Shown here in pieces: positions 1 to 9,089 of a stretch of 64,000 bases of DNA (its first letter is position 1; each line of letters starts with the position of its first letter). The notes beneath the pieces were generated by a model. The model searched no databases, was not told the DNA's origin, and saw nothing but the letters and a program-made list of their open reading frames with translations. A program made the translations under genes and the position numbers. This DNA is from Yoonia sp. SS1-5 (lineage in GTDB: Bacteria > Pseudomonadota > Alphaproteobacteria > Rhodobacterales > Rhodobacteraceae), in NCBI RefSeq assembly GCF_038443705.2, contig NZ_CP151767.2, positions 1,488,001 through 1,552,000 on the forward strand. Reading direction: 5' to 3'.

Positions 1-81
1 CCGACGCCCCCATCCAAAATAGTTGAAGAAATGGTCACAAGCCCCTGTTAGTCTGTCACAAAACAACAGTTGAGCAGGCAA

Positions 82-777
82 ATGACCAAACATCAGATGG
101 AGAAAGATCTCCGCACGGCGATTATCGAAAACCCTTCGGTACTACTCGAAGATCATGACGTGATGCGCGCCCTTGTCGGGGCAAACGAAAATGACGCGGG
201 CAACAATGTCGTTGACCTGCGTTCCGTCGCGATGGAACGGCTCGAGGCGCGCTTTGACCGGCTGGAAGACACCCACCGCAATGTCATCGCAGCGGCCTAC
301 GACAATCTGGCAGGCACCAATCAGGTTCACCGCGCCATCCTGCGCATGATGGATGCAACCGACTTTGATGCTTTCATGCGCGATCTGGCCACCGATGTTG
401 CCGATACCCTGCGCGTTGATAATATCCGGCTGGTGCTCGAAAGCACGACCGAGACCGTTTCAGATGGCATGGGTCCTGTCGTCACTTTGGCGCCGCAGGG
501 ATTTGTCGATGACTATATTACCGCCGGTCGCAATACGCCGGTTCGGAAAATCACACTCCGCCCCTGCATCAACGGTGCAGCTGACCTGCATGCTGACAAA
601 AGTGTCGACATCCAGTCAGAGGCCTGCCTGAAACTGGACCTCGGCCCCGACCGCCTTCCCGGGCTGCTCGTTCTGGGCAGCACGGATGCGGCACAGTTCA
701 CGGCCCAGCAAGGCACCGATCTGTTGACCTTCTTTGCCGGCGTGTTCGAACGGGTCATGCGCCGCTGGCTGGCGTGA
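82..777 (+). CDS. DUF484 family protein (YigA-like), GAF-like
   Basis: This is a 231-residue DUF484 protein. The family has an N-terminal helical stretch followed by a GAF-like fold (about residues 75-225 here); its biochemical role is not established. I chose the ATG at 82, which has an AGG four bases upstream; a TTG at 70 would add four residues. Its stop codon overlaps the GTG start of xerC as GTGA, so the two are translationally coupled. The same pairing is known from gamma-proteobacteria (yigA-xerC), which supports both calls. No transmembrane segment or signal peptide is visible. Confidence 0.85.
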   Translation: MTKHQMEKDLRTAIIENPSVLLEDHDVMRALVGANENDAGNNVVDLRSVAMERLEARFDRLEDTHRNVIAAAYDNLAGTNQVHRAILRMMDATDFDAFMRDLATDVADTLRVDNIRLVLESTTETVSDGMGPVVTLAPQGFVDDYITAGRNTPVRKITLRPCINGAADLHADKSVDIQSEACLKLDLGPDRLPGLLVLGSTDAAQFTAQQGTDLLTFFAGVFERVMRRWLA

Positions 778-1699
778 CCACCGCGATCTCACCCGCATTG
801 ACGCAGGCGCTGGCCACGTGGCTGGACCAGCAGCGCGCGTTGGCGGGGGCTGCGCAAAATACGATTGTCGCGTATCAGACGGACCTTCTGGGCTTTCTGG
901 CCTTCATGACGCAGCACCATGGCCAACCAACCGGCTTGACCCCGATTGCACGGATTGGCACCCGCGACATGCGTGCATGGATGGCACATGAACGCGGACG
1001 CGGGATCAGCGCCCGGTCACTTGCCCGCGCGCTGTCGGCAGTCAAATCCTTCTATCGGTGGCTCGCTGCCAAAGAAGGGTTCGAACCGACCGCAGTCCTT
1101 TCAACGCGCGCGCCCAAGTTTCAGAACAAGCTGCCGCGCCCCCTTGCACCGGACAATGCGGCTGCAATTATCGACACGGTCGGACTGCAGACCAATGAAC
1201 CATGGGTCGGGACCCGCGACATGGCTGTTCTTACACTTCTCTATGGCTGCGGCTTACGCATATCCGAGGCGCTCAGCCTGACGGGCAAGGACAATCCGCT
1301 GAAAGAGGTGCTGCGGATCACCGGCAAGGGCGGCAAGGAGCGGATCGTCCCTGTTATTCCGGTCGCCCGGAATGCGGTTGCCGCTTATGTCAAGCAATGC
1401 CCCTATGACTGCGCCCCGGATGAGCCGTTATTTCGCGCCATCCGTGGGGGAAGCTATCCCCGCGCGCGATCCAGAAAGTCATGGCGCAAGCCCGCATGCA
1501 ACTTGGACTGCCCGCGACAGCAACCCCACACGCGATGCGACATTCTTTCGCGACACATCTGTTGTCGGCGGGCGGGGATTTGCGAACTATTCAGGAACTG
1601 CTGGGCCATGCATCCCTTTCCACCACGCAGGCGTACACGGCCGTCGATGCGGCCCGTTTGATGGAAGTCTACGACAAAGCCCATCCCAAGGCGCATTGA
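774..1699 (+). pseudogene. xerC: tyrosine recombinase XerC, frameshifted as given
   Basis: XerC resolves chromosome dimers at dif together with XerD. The GTG at 774 opens a frame with the SAM-like N-terminal domain (residues 1-100), the catalytic Arg in GCGLRISE (R162) and the catalytic Lys in TGKGGKER (about K185). At the G5 run 1446-1450 the family-like protein jumps to the frame that ends at 1699. That frame carries the HxxR motif (1529-1540), the GHAS histidine (1607-1609) and the nucleophilic Tyr (1634-1636). One missing base in or next to the run explains this; restoring it gives a normal protein of about 308 residues. Read as given, the first frame continues to 1661 without the H-x-x-R/H/Y triad. 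It could be a true disruption or a homopolymer sequencing error; a loss of XerC would be unusual. Confidence 0.85.
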
Positions 1700-1781
1700 C
1701 ACATGCCCGCCCCGAAAAATTGCATGCATACCGGCCAAGCCCGGCATTGCCTCCCATCGGATTATACATCATGAAAGCGCA

Positions 1782-2480
1782 ATGACCCTTCGTGCCAAAG
1801 CCCTATTCGTGCATCTGCTGACCGCAACAGGTGCGGTATTTGCCATGCTTGCGATGCTCGCCGCGGTCGAGGAAAAATGGGACCTGATGTTTCTTTGGCT
1901 GGTCGTGGCCTTCGCGGTCGACGGGATCGATGGACCGCTTGCCCGCAAATACGATGTCAAAACCAATGCCCCGGCATTTGATGGCGTATTGCTCGATCTG
2001 ATCATCGACTATCTGACCTATGTCTTTGTGCCCGCCTATGCCCTGTTCAAATCGGGGCTTTTGCCCGGGTGGACCGGCTGGTTTGCGATTATCATCATTA
2101 CCTTTGCGTCCGCCCTGTATTTTGCCGACACCCGGATGAAGACCAAGGATAACTCTTTTTCCGGTTTCCCGGGATGTTGGAACATGGTTGTGCTGGTGAT
2201 CTTCGCGTTAGAGCCCAATTTCTGGGTCTCACTGATCCTGGTGGCAACGCTGGCGGTTGCGATGTTCGTGCCGGTAAAATTCGTCCACCCCGTCCGGACA
2301 GAAAAATGGCGTGCCGTCACATTGCCGATGGCCTTGGCCTGGACGATCATCGCCGGATGGGCCGCCTGGGTCGATTTCCACCCCGAAAGCTGGGCGCATT
2401 GGGGTCTGGTGGTGACATCGGTCTATCTGCTGTTTGCCGGTGCCGCACAGCAGGTTCTGGCAGGCGGCAAAGCCGGCTAG
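1782..2480 (+). CDS. pcs: phosphatidylcholine synthase
   Basis: This integral membrane CDP-alcohol phosphatidyltransferase condenses CDP-diacylglycerol with choline to give phosphatidylcholine. Its 232 residues hold about eight hydrophobic segments. The catalytic motif starts at D50: DG-x2-AR, then twelve residues, then G68-x3-D72-x3-D76. The twelve-residue spacer is the variant reported for bacterial Pcs, as distinct from the eight-residue spacer of other CDP-alcohol transferases, so the substrate call is fairly firm. The start is the ATG at 1782. A four-codon ATG...TGA run (1771-1785) overlaps it and is probably meaningless. The gene is convergent with ogt and overlaps its end by four bases. 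Confidence 0.9.
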   Translation: MTLRAKALFVHLLTATGAVFAMLAMLAAVEEKWDLMFLWLVVAFAVDGIDGPLARKYDVKTNAPAFDGVLLDLIIDYLTYVFVPAYALFKSGLLPGWTGWFAIIIITFASALYFADTRMKTKDNSFSGFPGCWNMVVLVIFALEPNFWVSLILVATLAVAMFVPVKFVHPVRTEKWRAVTLPMALAWTIIAGWAAWVDFHPESWAHWGLVVTSVYLLFAGAAQQVLAGGKAG

Positions 2481-2926
2481 ATCAAGAGACCCGCCGCACC
2501 TTCCAGCCGCAACAGCGCGACTTTCGCCTCGATCCCGCCATGGCCGGAATACCCCCCAAGCCCATTTGCGGCCAAAACCCGGTGGCAGGGGATGAAAATG
2601 GCAATCGGATTGGCTCCACATGCCTGACCAATCGCCTGCGCAGATACGTCCAGATCGCCAGCCAGATCGCCATATGTCCGGGTCTCGCCAAATGGGATGG
2701 CACATAATGCGGCGTAAAACGCTTGCTGAAAGGCCGAACCGCGCGGCCGCAACGGCAGATCAAATGACTTGAGCTGTCCTGCGAAATAGGCCGCCAATTG
2801 CTGCTGTGCTTTTTCAAAAAGCGGCCCGTCCTGCAATGTCCCCGCATGCCCCCAGATCAGCCGCGTAATCGCGCCATCCTCTGCATCCGCGCCAAGCGGG
2901 CCGACCGGCGATGTTGGGCAGATCAT
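2477..2926 (-). CDS. ogt: methylated-DNA--[protein]-cysteine S-methyltransferase
   Basis: This suicide DNA-repair protein takes the methyl group from O6-methylguanine onto an active-site cysteine. The acceptor motif PCHRV is at residues 113-117 (Cys114), preceded by the typical helix-turn-helix with PFGETRTYGDLA. At 149 residues it is the stand-alone Ogt/MGMT domain without the Ada regulatory part. Its ATG overlaps the stop of the hotdog thioesterase gene as ATGA, making it the third gene of an ileS-thioesterase-ogt operon. Confidence 0.9.
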   Translation of the reverse strand: MICPTSPVGPLGADAEDGAITRLIWGHAGTLQDGPLFEKAQQQLAAYFAGQLKSFDLPLRPRGSAFQQAFYAALCAIPFGETRTYGDLAGDLDVSAQAIGQACGANPIAIFIPCHRVLAANGLGGYSGHGGIEAKVALLRLEGAAGLLI

Positions 2927-3360
2927 CCGGTCTTGCCACGAACTGCCATCATCGTGGCTGTCATGGTCGCGACAGTTTTTTGCGTCCCGTCATCCAGTGC
3001 AATTGCGCGGCCTTGGGTAAAGGTAAGGGTCCGGCCCGCCTTGATCACCTCGCCCTCGAACCGGAAAGACTGGCCTGCGGCGGGCGACATGAAGTTCGAT
3101 TTGAATTCCACGGTCAGCACTTCGGCGTCAGCGTCCATCAAGGTGAAGGCCGCAAAGCCGCAGGCGCTGTCCATAGCGGTCGTGATCACGCCCGCATGCA
3201 TGAAACCGTGATGCTGGGTGAACGCAGCACTGAATGGCATGGTCAACACAACCCGGCCCGGCGTCACATCGGCAACCGAAATCCCCATTGAGGCCATCGC
3301 ACCCTGCCGATCAAAATCGGCTTTCAGTCGCGCAACGGCCTCGGGGTTTCGAAACTGCAT
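2923..3360 (-). CDS. PaaI-type hotdog-fold thioesterase
   Basis: The 145-residue protein is a single hotdog domain of the PaaI/YdiI type, which hydrolyses acyl-CoA thioesters. The central helix and its entry read HHGFMHAGVITTAMDSACG; the Asp/Ser in this helix is where PaaI enzymes keep the catalytic acid. The natural acyl-CoA cannot be told from sequence. Its ATG overlaps the ileS stop by one base (TGATG) and its stop overlaps ogt (ATGA), so it is cotranslated with both neighbours, although no functional link to either is obvious. Confidence 0.85.
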   Translation of the reverse strand: MQFRNPEAVARLKADFDRQGAMASMGISVADVTPGRVVLTMPFSAAFTQHHGFMHAGVITTAMDSACGFAAFTLMDADAEVLTVEFKSNFMSPAAGQSFRFEGEVIKAGRTLTFTQGRAIALDDGTQKTVATMTATMMAVRGKTG

Positions 3361-6239
3361 CAGCTGAGCGCGGCGTCGCAGCGGCTGCAGACGCCGTCAT
3401 GGCTGTGGCTGCCGACATCTGGCAGGATCTTCCAGCAGCGCTGACATTTATCACCTGTTGCGGGTGCAAACACGACAGCGACATCCGCCACATCATCCAG
3501 CGTGAAGGCCGTTGCGGGCCCGGCATCGGTGCTGACGGTGATGCCGGACGTGATGCAGAGATCGTCAAAGCTGACGGTTTGCAACACCGCTGCGGTGTCA
3601 GCGTCAACATAGACGGTCGGGGCTGCCTCAAGTGATGCACCGATGACCTTGTTCGTGCGTTCGACTTCCAACGCGCCGGTCACCACCCGGCGCACCTTGC
3701 GCACCGCGGCCCATTTCGCGGCCAAGGCATCGTTGCGCCATGCGGCGGGCGTCTCGGCGAAGTCTTCCAGATGCACCGAACTATCATCCCCGGGGAACCG
3801 CTCCAGCCAGACCTCTTCCATCGTGAAGACAAGCACAGGCGCCAGCCATTTTGTGATCCGATGGAACAGGATATCCAGCAGCGTGCGCGCCGCCCGACGG
3901 CGCAGCGTGTCACCGTCACAATAAAGCGCGTCTTTGCGGATATCGAAGTAGAAGGCCGACAGATCAAGCGTGGCAAAGTTGAACACAGCCTGCACCACAC
4001 CTTGGAAATCATAAGCCGCATAGCCTTTGCGCACGACCTCATCCAGCTCAGCCAGCCGGTGCAGCATCACCTGTTCAAGCTCAGGCATATCTGCCGGATC
4101 AACACGGTCGGCTTCGCTGAAATCATTCAGCGATCCCAGCATGAAACGCAGCGTGTTGCGCAACCGGCGATAGCTATCGGCCACGCCTTTGAGGATTTCA
4201 TCCCCGATCCGCTGATCGTTTTCATAGTCCACCTGCGCCACCCACAGACGCAGGATATCCGCCCCATATTGGTCAGCGATCTTCTTGGGTGCGATGATAT
4301 TGCCCAGCGATTTGGACATCTTCATGCCCTTGGCATCCAGTGTGAAGCCGCAAGTCATCACACCCCGGTAAGGCGCGCGGCCAATCGTGCCGCAGCCTTG
4401 CAACATCGACGAATGGAACCAGCCGCGATGCTGGTCGGTGCCTTCCAGATAAAGATCGGCCAACCCATCGTCCGACCCATCAGGCCGGTCGCGCAGGGTA
4501 AAGGCATGGGTCGACCCGCTGTCGAACCAGACGTCCAGCACATCCATCACCTGATCGTAGTGATCGGGGTTCACATCATCGCCCAGGAACCGGGCCTTGG
4601 CCCCATCGGCATACCAGGCGTCCGCGCCTTCGGCCTCGAAGGCCGCAAGAATGCGGGCGTTGACGGCGTCGTTTTGCAGCAGGTAATCGGGATCGTCGTA
4701 GCTGGCCCCTTTCTTGACAAAGCAGGTCAGCGGCACGCCCCAGGCGCGCTGGCGTGACAACACCCAGTCAGGGCGCGCCTCGATCATGGAATAGAGCCGG
4801 TTGCGCCCCTTTTGCGGGGTCCAGGTGACCAATTCGTCGATGGATGTCAGCGCACGTTCCCGGATCGTCGTGCCGTATTGGTCGTTGCCGTCACCCACGG
4901 GCTTGTCGATCGCGACAAACCATTGCGGCCGGTTCAGACGGATCACCGGCGCCTTCGACCGCCAGGAATGCGCGTCCGAAATCGTGATGCGCTTGGTTGC
5001 GATCAGGGCCGAGACCTCTTTCAGCTTTTCAATGACGACCTTGTTTGCACCGCCGGGTTTGCCATTGGGTTTCAGTATCGCCTGCCCGCCAAAGAACGGT
5101 AAATCCGCGCGATACGAACTGTCATCAAGGATGTTATAGGTCATCGGCAGATCATATTTGACGCCAATGGCATAGTCGTCGTCCCCGTGCGACGGCGCTG
5201 TATGCACAAGGCCCGTACCCGCATCACTTGTCACGTGATCACCGGGCAGCAATGGGACATCAAAATCCCATTCGGGATCAGCACCAGCCAGTGGATGCGC
5301 ACAGACAATCTGTTCCAGCTCCGCCACTGGCACATCCCCGGCACGCGTCCACATGTCGTCTTCGAGACGCGCCATGCCCATCACCTCAACCGCCAGATCA
5401 TCGGCAAGGATATAGCGATCACCCACTTGCGCCCATGAGACCTCTGGCGTGCCAGTGACCTCATAGAGGCCATATGAAATAGCCGGTCCAAAACAGACCG
5501 CGCGGTTCTGCGGGATCGTCCATGGTGTGGTTGTGAAGATCACAACCTGCGCACCGTCAAAACCGCCCGATTTCACCGGAAACTTCACCCAGATCGCGTC
5601 TGTCTGGCGGTCATGATATTCGACCTCCGCCTCGGCCAGCGCGGTCTTTTCAACCGGCGACCACATCACAGGCTTTGAGCCCTGATAAAGCGTGCCGTTC
5701 ATCAGGAATTTCTGGAATTCCTCGGCAATCACCCGTTCAGCGTGGAAATCCATGGTCAGATAGGGATCGTCCCAATTGCCGGTCACGCCCAAGCGCTTGA
5801 ATTCCTCGCGTTGGATATCCACCCAGCCATCGGCGAACTTGCGACATTCCTGCCGGAAGTCGACGATATCCACGTCATCCTTGTCGCGGCCCTTGGCGCG
5901 GTATTGTTCCTCGATCTTCCATTCGATGGGCAGGCCATGGCAGTCCCAGCCGGGGATATAGCGGGCGTCTTTGCCCATCATCTGCTGGCTGCGCACCACC
6001 ATATCCTTCAGGATCTTGTTCAGCGCGTGGCCAATATGCAGATGGCCGTTTGCGTAAGGCGGGCCGTCATGCAGTGTGAAAGGCGGTCGGCCCTCTTTGT
6101 CGCGCAGTTTCTGGTAGACCCCGATCTGGGCCCAGCGGGCCAGCCAATCGGGTTCGCGTTTGGGCAGACCGGCACGCATCGGAAAATCCGTGCGCGGCAG
6201 GTTCAGGGTGGATTTATAGTCGGTCTTTTCGGCGCACAT
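3360..6239 (-). CDS. ileS: isoleucine--tRNA ligase
   Basis: Class I aminoacyl-tRNA synthetase charging tRNA-Ile, with an editing domain that removes valine. The HIGH signature appears as HLHIGHALN near residue 60 and KMSKS as MKMSKSLGN near residue 600. A C-terminal zinc-binding segment CQRCW...CSRC closes the protein. I set the start at the ATG at 6239, because AAGGA lies seven bases upstream; the frame stays open to 6302 but the added residues are not family-like. The resulting 959 residues are normal for the family. First gene of an operon with the thioesterase and ogt. Confidence 0.97.
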   Translation of the reverse strand: MCAEKTDYKSTLNLPRTDFPMRAGLPKREPDWLARWAQIGVYQKLRDKEGRPPFTLHDGPPYANGHLHIGHALNKILKDMVVRSQQMMGKDARYIPGWDCHGLPIEWKIEEQYRAKGRDKDDVDIVDFRQECRKFADGWVDIQREEFKRLGVTGNWDDPYLTMDFHAERVIAEEFQKFLMNGTLYQGSKPVMWSPVEKTALAEAEVEYHDRQTDAIWVKFPVKSGGFDGAQVVIFTTTPWTIPQNRAVCFGPAISYGLYEVTGTPEVSWAQVGDRYILADDLAVEVMGMARLEDDMWTRAGDVPVAELEQIVCAHPLAGADPEWDFDVPLLPGDHVTSDAGTGLVHTAPSHGDDDYAIGVKYDLPMTYNILDDSSYRADLPFFGGQAILKPNGKPGGANKVVIEKLKEVSALIATKRITISDAHSWRSKAPVIRLNRPQWFVAIDKPVGDGNDQYGTTIRERALTSIDELVTWTPQKGRNRLYSMIEARPDWVLSRQRAWGVPLTCFVKKGASYDDPDYLLQNDAVNARILAAFEAEGADAWYADGAKARFLGDDVNPDHYDQVMDVLDVWFDSGSTHAFTLRDRPDGSDDGLADLYLEGTDQHRGWFHSSMLQGCGTIGRAPYRGVMTCGFTLDAKGMKMSKSLGNIIAPKKIADQYGADILRLWVAQVDYENDQRIGDEILKGVADSYRRLRNTLRFMLGSLNDFSEADRVDPADMPELEQVMLHRLAELDEVVRKGYAAYDFQGVVQAVFNFATLDLSAFYFDIRKDALYCDGDTLRRRAARTLLDILFHRITKWLAPVLVFTMEEVWLERFPGDDSSVHLEDFAETPAAWRNDALAAKWAAVRKVRRVVTGALEVERTNKVIGASLEAAPTVYVDADTAAVLQTVSFDDLCITSGITVSTDAGPATAFTLDDVADVAVVFAPATGDKCQRCWKILPDVGSHSHDGVCSRCDAALS

Positions 6240-6454
6240 TTGTTGCGTCCTTATACAAGTCTTGTCGGAAGGGGATGAGGAGCGGTGCGCGCACGCTGAC
6301 ACCTTTTCCCGGCTGGCTTGGCATTCAAACCGCCGGGCAAGTAATGCGTATGATCATCCAAAAACTCATGCCGGGCTTATAGGCCGCTGCTGGAAGGGCG
6401 TAAAGCCCGCGTCCAAAGATTGCGTCCACCGCCATTTCCCACCAATCTGCGCGC

Positions 6455-7636
6455 ATGAAAAAAGCGAAACATTTTGCCATTGTTGGTGCCGGGATCGGCG
6501 GGCTGACGGCGGCAGCACTACTGTCGGATCAGGGCCATCAGGTCAGTATCTATGATCAGTTTGATCGCCCCCGCCCCGTCGGCTCGGGTCTTGTGATCCA
6601 ACCCGTCGGGCAGGCCGTGCTTGATCGCATCGGCGCCGGCGACAGGGCCCGGACCTTGGGCAACCCGATCCATCGGATGCTGGGGTTCGAGGCCGATGCA
6701 GGACGCAAGGTTCTCGACGTCTGGTATGACAGGTCCGGTCATGGCCAGACCGGGCTTGGCATTCATCGGGCCAGCCTGTTTGACGCCCTTTTTGCTGCCG
6801 TTCGGACCCGCGACGTGCAGTTTCACCCGGCCAGCCGTGTGATGCGCGCGGTTCCGGGTACGATCCATCTTGACGATGGTACGACCCAAGGCCCCTTTGA
6901 TCTGATCATCGACGGGGCCGGGGCCACGTCCCCCTTGTCCCCGTTGCAAAGCAGGCCCCTGCCCTATGGTGCAATCTGGGGTACGGTGGACTGGCCGCAG
7001 ACATCGCTGCCGCTGACCCAGCTCAGCCAGTGCTACCGGCGGGCAGACCGCATGATCGGCGCCCTGCCGATTGGCAAACTGCCCGGCGATGATCGTCAGA
7101 AGGCCGCAATTTTCTGGTCAATGCCACGCGATCAACATGACGATTGGCAAAAGGCAGGTTTGGCGGCATGGGCGGCCGAGGCGACAGCCCTATGGCCTGA
7201 TTTCGCGCCATTTATCGCGCAGATCACAGATGCGGATCAGATGACCATGGCCCGTTACGGCCATGGCACAATGCGCCAGCCATGGTCGCCGGGTCTTGTG
7301 CATATCGGTGATGCCGCGCATCGCGCCAGTCCCCAATTGGGACAGGGGGCCAATATGGCCCTGCTGGATGCGATGGCGCTATCACAGGCGCTGGCGGTGG
7401 CCGAGGGCGATCAGGCGCTTGCACTTTATGCCAAGGCGCGGCGGTGGCACACATTGGCCTATCAGGTGATGAGCGCAGTTTTCACGCCGCAATACCAGTC
7501 TGACAGCAGGTGGCTGCCCGTCCTGCGTGACCGGCTGCTATTCCCGCTATCGCAATTGCCGCCCGGCCCGCGGCTATTGTCGGCCATCGTCAGCGGCACG
7601 ATGCTGCGCCCGTTGGGCCGTTTCGGATACCCTTAA
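6455..7636 (+). CDS. FAD-dependent monooxygenase (PHBH/UbiH fold)
   Basis: A 393-residue flavoprotein of the p-hydroxybenzoate hydroxylase fold. The Rossmann motif VGAGIGGLTAA at residues 9-19 binds the ADP part of FAD, and the second FAD motif GLVHIGDAAHRASPQLGQG is near residue 290. The central DLIIDGAGATS corresponds to the DG motif. Such enzymes hydroxylate aromatic or similar substrates using NAD(P)H and oxygen. The substrate cannot be read from the sequence; the gene stands alone and is not beside quinone biosynthesis genes. No signal peptide. It ends two bases before the convergent zinc-ribbon gene. Confidence 0.8.
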   Translation: MKKAKHFAIVGAGIGGLTAAALLSDQGHQVSIYDQFDRPRPVGSGLVIQPVGQAVLDRIGAGDRARTLGNPIHRMLGFEADAGRKVLDVWYDRSGHGQTGLGIHRASLFDALFAAVRTRDVQFHPASRVMRAVPGTIHLDDGTTQGPFDLIIDGAGATSPLSPLQSRPLPYGAIWGTVDWPQTSLPLTQLSQCYRRADRMIGALPIGKLPGDDRQKAAIFWSMPRDQHDDWQKAGLAAWAAEATALWPDFAPFIAQITDADQMTMARYGHGTMRQPWSPGLVHIGDAAHRASPQLGQGANMALLDAMALSQALAVAEGDQALALYAKARRWHTLAYQVMSAVFTPQYQSDSRWLPVLRDRLLFPLSQLPPGPRLLSAIVSGTMLRPLGRFGYP

Positions 7637-7638
7637 GG

Positions 7639-7917
7639 CTAGTCGAAGATATCGAAGACTTCGGACAGAAAGCCGCCCTTTTTCCGGCGCTTGCCGGCAT
7701 GCGGCGCCCGATCTGCATAACCATCATCATAATCACCGTAATCCGCCGCGGCAGAGGGGGGCGGTGGCGGTGGTGCCATCTCGACCTGCGACCGCTCGAT
7801 TATCTTGTCCAACTCGCCGCGATCCAGCCACACACCCCGACATTGCGGACAATAGTCAATTTCGATTCCACTGCGATCGGCAATCATCAAAGTTGTCCCG
7901 TCGATTGGGCATTTCAT
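7639..7917 (-). CDS. TFIIB-type zinc-ribbon protein
   Basis: A small acidic protein of 92 residues. The N-terminal half is a zf-TFIIB ribbon with CPIDG and CPQCRGVWLDRGEL providing four cysteines. A linker with six consecutive prolines leads to a Tyr/Asp-rich stretch, a basic patch HAGKRRKKG and a short hydrophobic tail. Function of this family is unknown. I start at the ATG at 7917, which has GGAG nine bases upstream; the frame is open to 7950 but the extra eleven residues carry no ribbon sequence. Confidence 0.75.
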   Translation of the reverse strand: MKCPIDGTTLMIADRSGIEIDYCPQCRGVWLDRGELDKIIERSQVEMAPPPPPPSAAADYGDYDDGYADRAPHAGKRRKKGGFLSEVFDIFD

Positions 7918-7984
7918 GGTCTGGCGCTCCTTGTTTGGGTCACCATTCAATATGGATGCTGGATCGCCGACATCAAGGCAGTGA

Positions 7985-8641
7985 TCAGGATGTCGCGCCC
8001 GTCCGCCCTAGGCCCAGCAGGATGACATTGCCCTCTTTCCACATGCCCTTGATCAGGAACCCCTTTTCACCCACCTTCGGGAAACGGGATTTCCAGTCAA
8101 GAAACCGGTCATTGGTCACAACGCGCAAACCATCATCATGCGCATGGGCCAGCAGCACCTCATCCGCAGGTGTCTTGCTGGGGGCCAGCATGACCTGATC
8201 GGCCCCAAGCCCCAGTTTCTTTGCAAGGGCCGCCGCGCTGACATGTTTGTTGAACAATTTGTAGCCCACATTGGCATCGAAATAGACCAGCGGGGCAAAG
8301 CCACGCTTTTGCAATTCCTGCAAGACACGGTGCAACACTTTTTCGGATGGATCACCGCCCCAGTGCATCACGTTAGAGCCGTCCACCAATACCCGACGCT
8401 GTCCTGGTTTGCGGGGCGCCTCGTCCGGTTGGGGCGCACTGCGCCGGCGCCCACGAAACCACGCCACAGCCCGCAAGATGCTGCCCAGCGCATAAAGGCC
8501 GAAACTGGCAAAGACCCCCTTGCCCAGCCCATCCAGCACGCGTACCTTATCGGGTCCTTCCTGCAGAACACCTGCACTGAGTACCATCAGCACGACCAGC
8601 CAAATTGTCAGCCCTTTGATAAACCGCATGAACCTTACCAT
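7985..8641 (-). CDS. NYN/Zc3h12a-like RNase domain protein, membrane-anchored
   Basis: This 218-residue protein begins with two hydrophobic segments (about residues 6-24 and 42-60) followed by a basic linker. A PIN-like NYN domain follows from about residue 83: VLVDGSNVMHWG holds the first acidic residue, VYFDAN a second, and TPADEVLLAHAHDDGLRVVTND the acidic cluster. These match the metal-binding positions of Zc3h12a/NYN ribonucleases, so RNA cleavage at the inner membrane is a reasonable inference, not proven. Two starts compete, ATG 8641 and ATG 8629. The first lies inside a perfect 7-bp hairpin (see findings). Confidence 0.7.
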   Translation of the reverse strand: MVRFMRFIKGLTIWLVVLMVLSAGVLQEGPDKVRVLDGLGKGVFASFGLYALGSILRAVAWFRGRRRSAPQPDEAPRKPGQRRVLVDGSNVMHWGGDPSEKVLHRVLQELQKRGFAPLVYFDANVGYKLFNKHVSAAALAKKLGLGADQVMLAPSKTPADEVLLAHAHDDGLRVVTNDRFLDWKSRFPKVGEKGFLIKGMWKEGNVILLGLGRTGATS

Positions 8642-8657
8642 CCTCTATCCAGGATGG
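8638..8657 (-). promoter_or_regulatory. hairpin over the start codon of the NYN gene
   Basis: The arms CCATCCT (8638-8644) and AGGATGG (8651-8657) are perfectly complementary around a six-base loop. Read on the minus strand, the ATG at 8641 and the GAGG before it fall in the 3' arm and loop of the stem, so translation from this start could be blocked while the stem is folded. It could equally be a chance palindrome if translation starts at 8629. Confidence 0.35.
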
Positions 8658-8702
8658 CTTCACACGCAAAGATTGCAACGACAAGGCAAGAACGCGGAGA
8701 TT

Positions 8703-9089
8703 TTATGACCCCTCCAATCCCCTCAGAATGGGACAGTCAGGGCGGGCATCCCCGGCGCAATCGCGCACAAGATCCGACAGTGTATCGCGCATCGCCTGCA
8801 GACCACTGATCTTGCGTTCGATCTGTGCCAGGTGATCACGCGCGATGGCGCGCACATCCGCACTGGCCCGCCCGCGATCTTCCCACAGCGCCAGCAGGCT
8901 GCGGCAATCGTCGATGGAAAAGCCCAACGCCCGCGCCCGGCCAAGGAATGTCAGCTTGTGGATATCCGCATCTGCAAAAACCCTGTATCCGTTGGCGCCG
9001 CGACCGGGCGTCATCAGGCCGATATCTTCGTAATATCGGATCGTCTTGGCAGGCAGGCCTGATGCCGTTGCTGCATCGCGGATATTCAT
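8703..9089 (-). CDS. cueR: Cu(I)-responsive MerR-family regulator CueR
   Basis: MerR-family activator with the N-terminal winged helix (residues 1-70, including TIRYYEDIGLM), a dimerisation helix and the metal loop C111-x7-C119. Two cysteines seven apart with no other thiol in the loop are the signature of Cu(I)/Ag(I)/Au(I) sensors; E. coli CueR uses C112 and C120. The start is the ATG at 9089, which overlaps the copA stop as ATGA. At 128 residues it is of usual length. It probably acts on the copA promoter at 11314-11344, which also drives its own transcription. Confidence 0.92.
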   Translation of the reverse strand: MNIRDAATASGLPAKTIRYYEDIGLMTPGRGANGYRVFADADIHKLTFLGRARALGFSIDDCRSLLALWEDRGRASADVRAIARDHLAQIERKISGLQAMRDTLSDLVRDCAGDARPDCPILRGLEGS

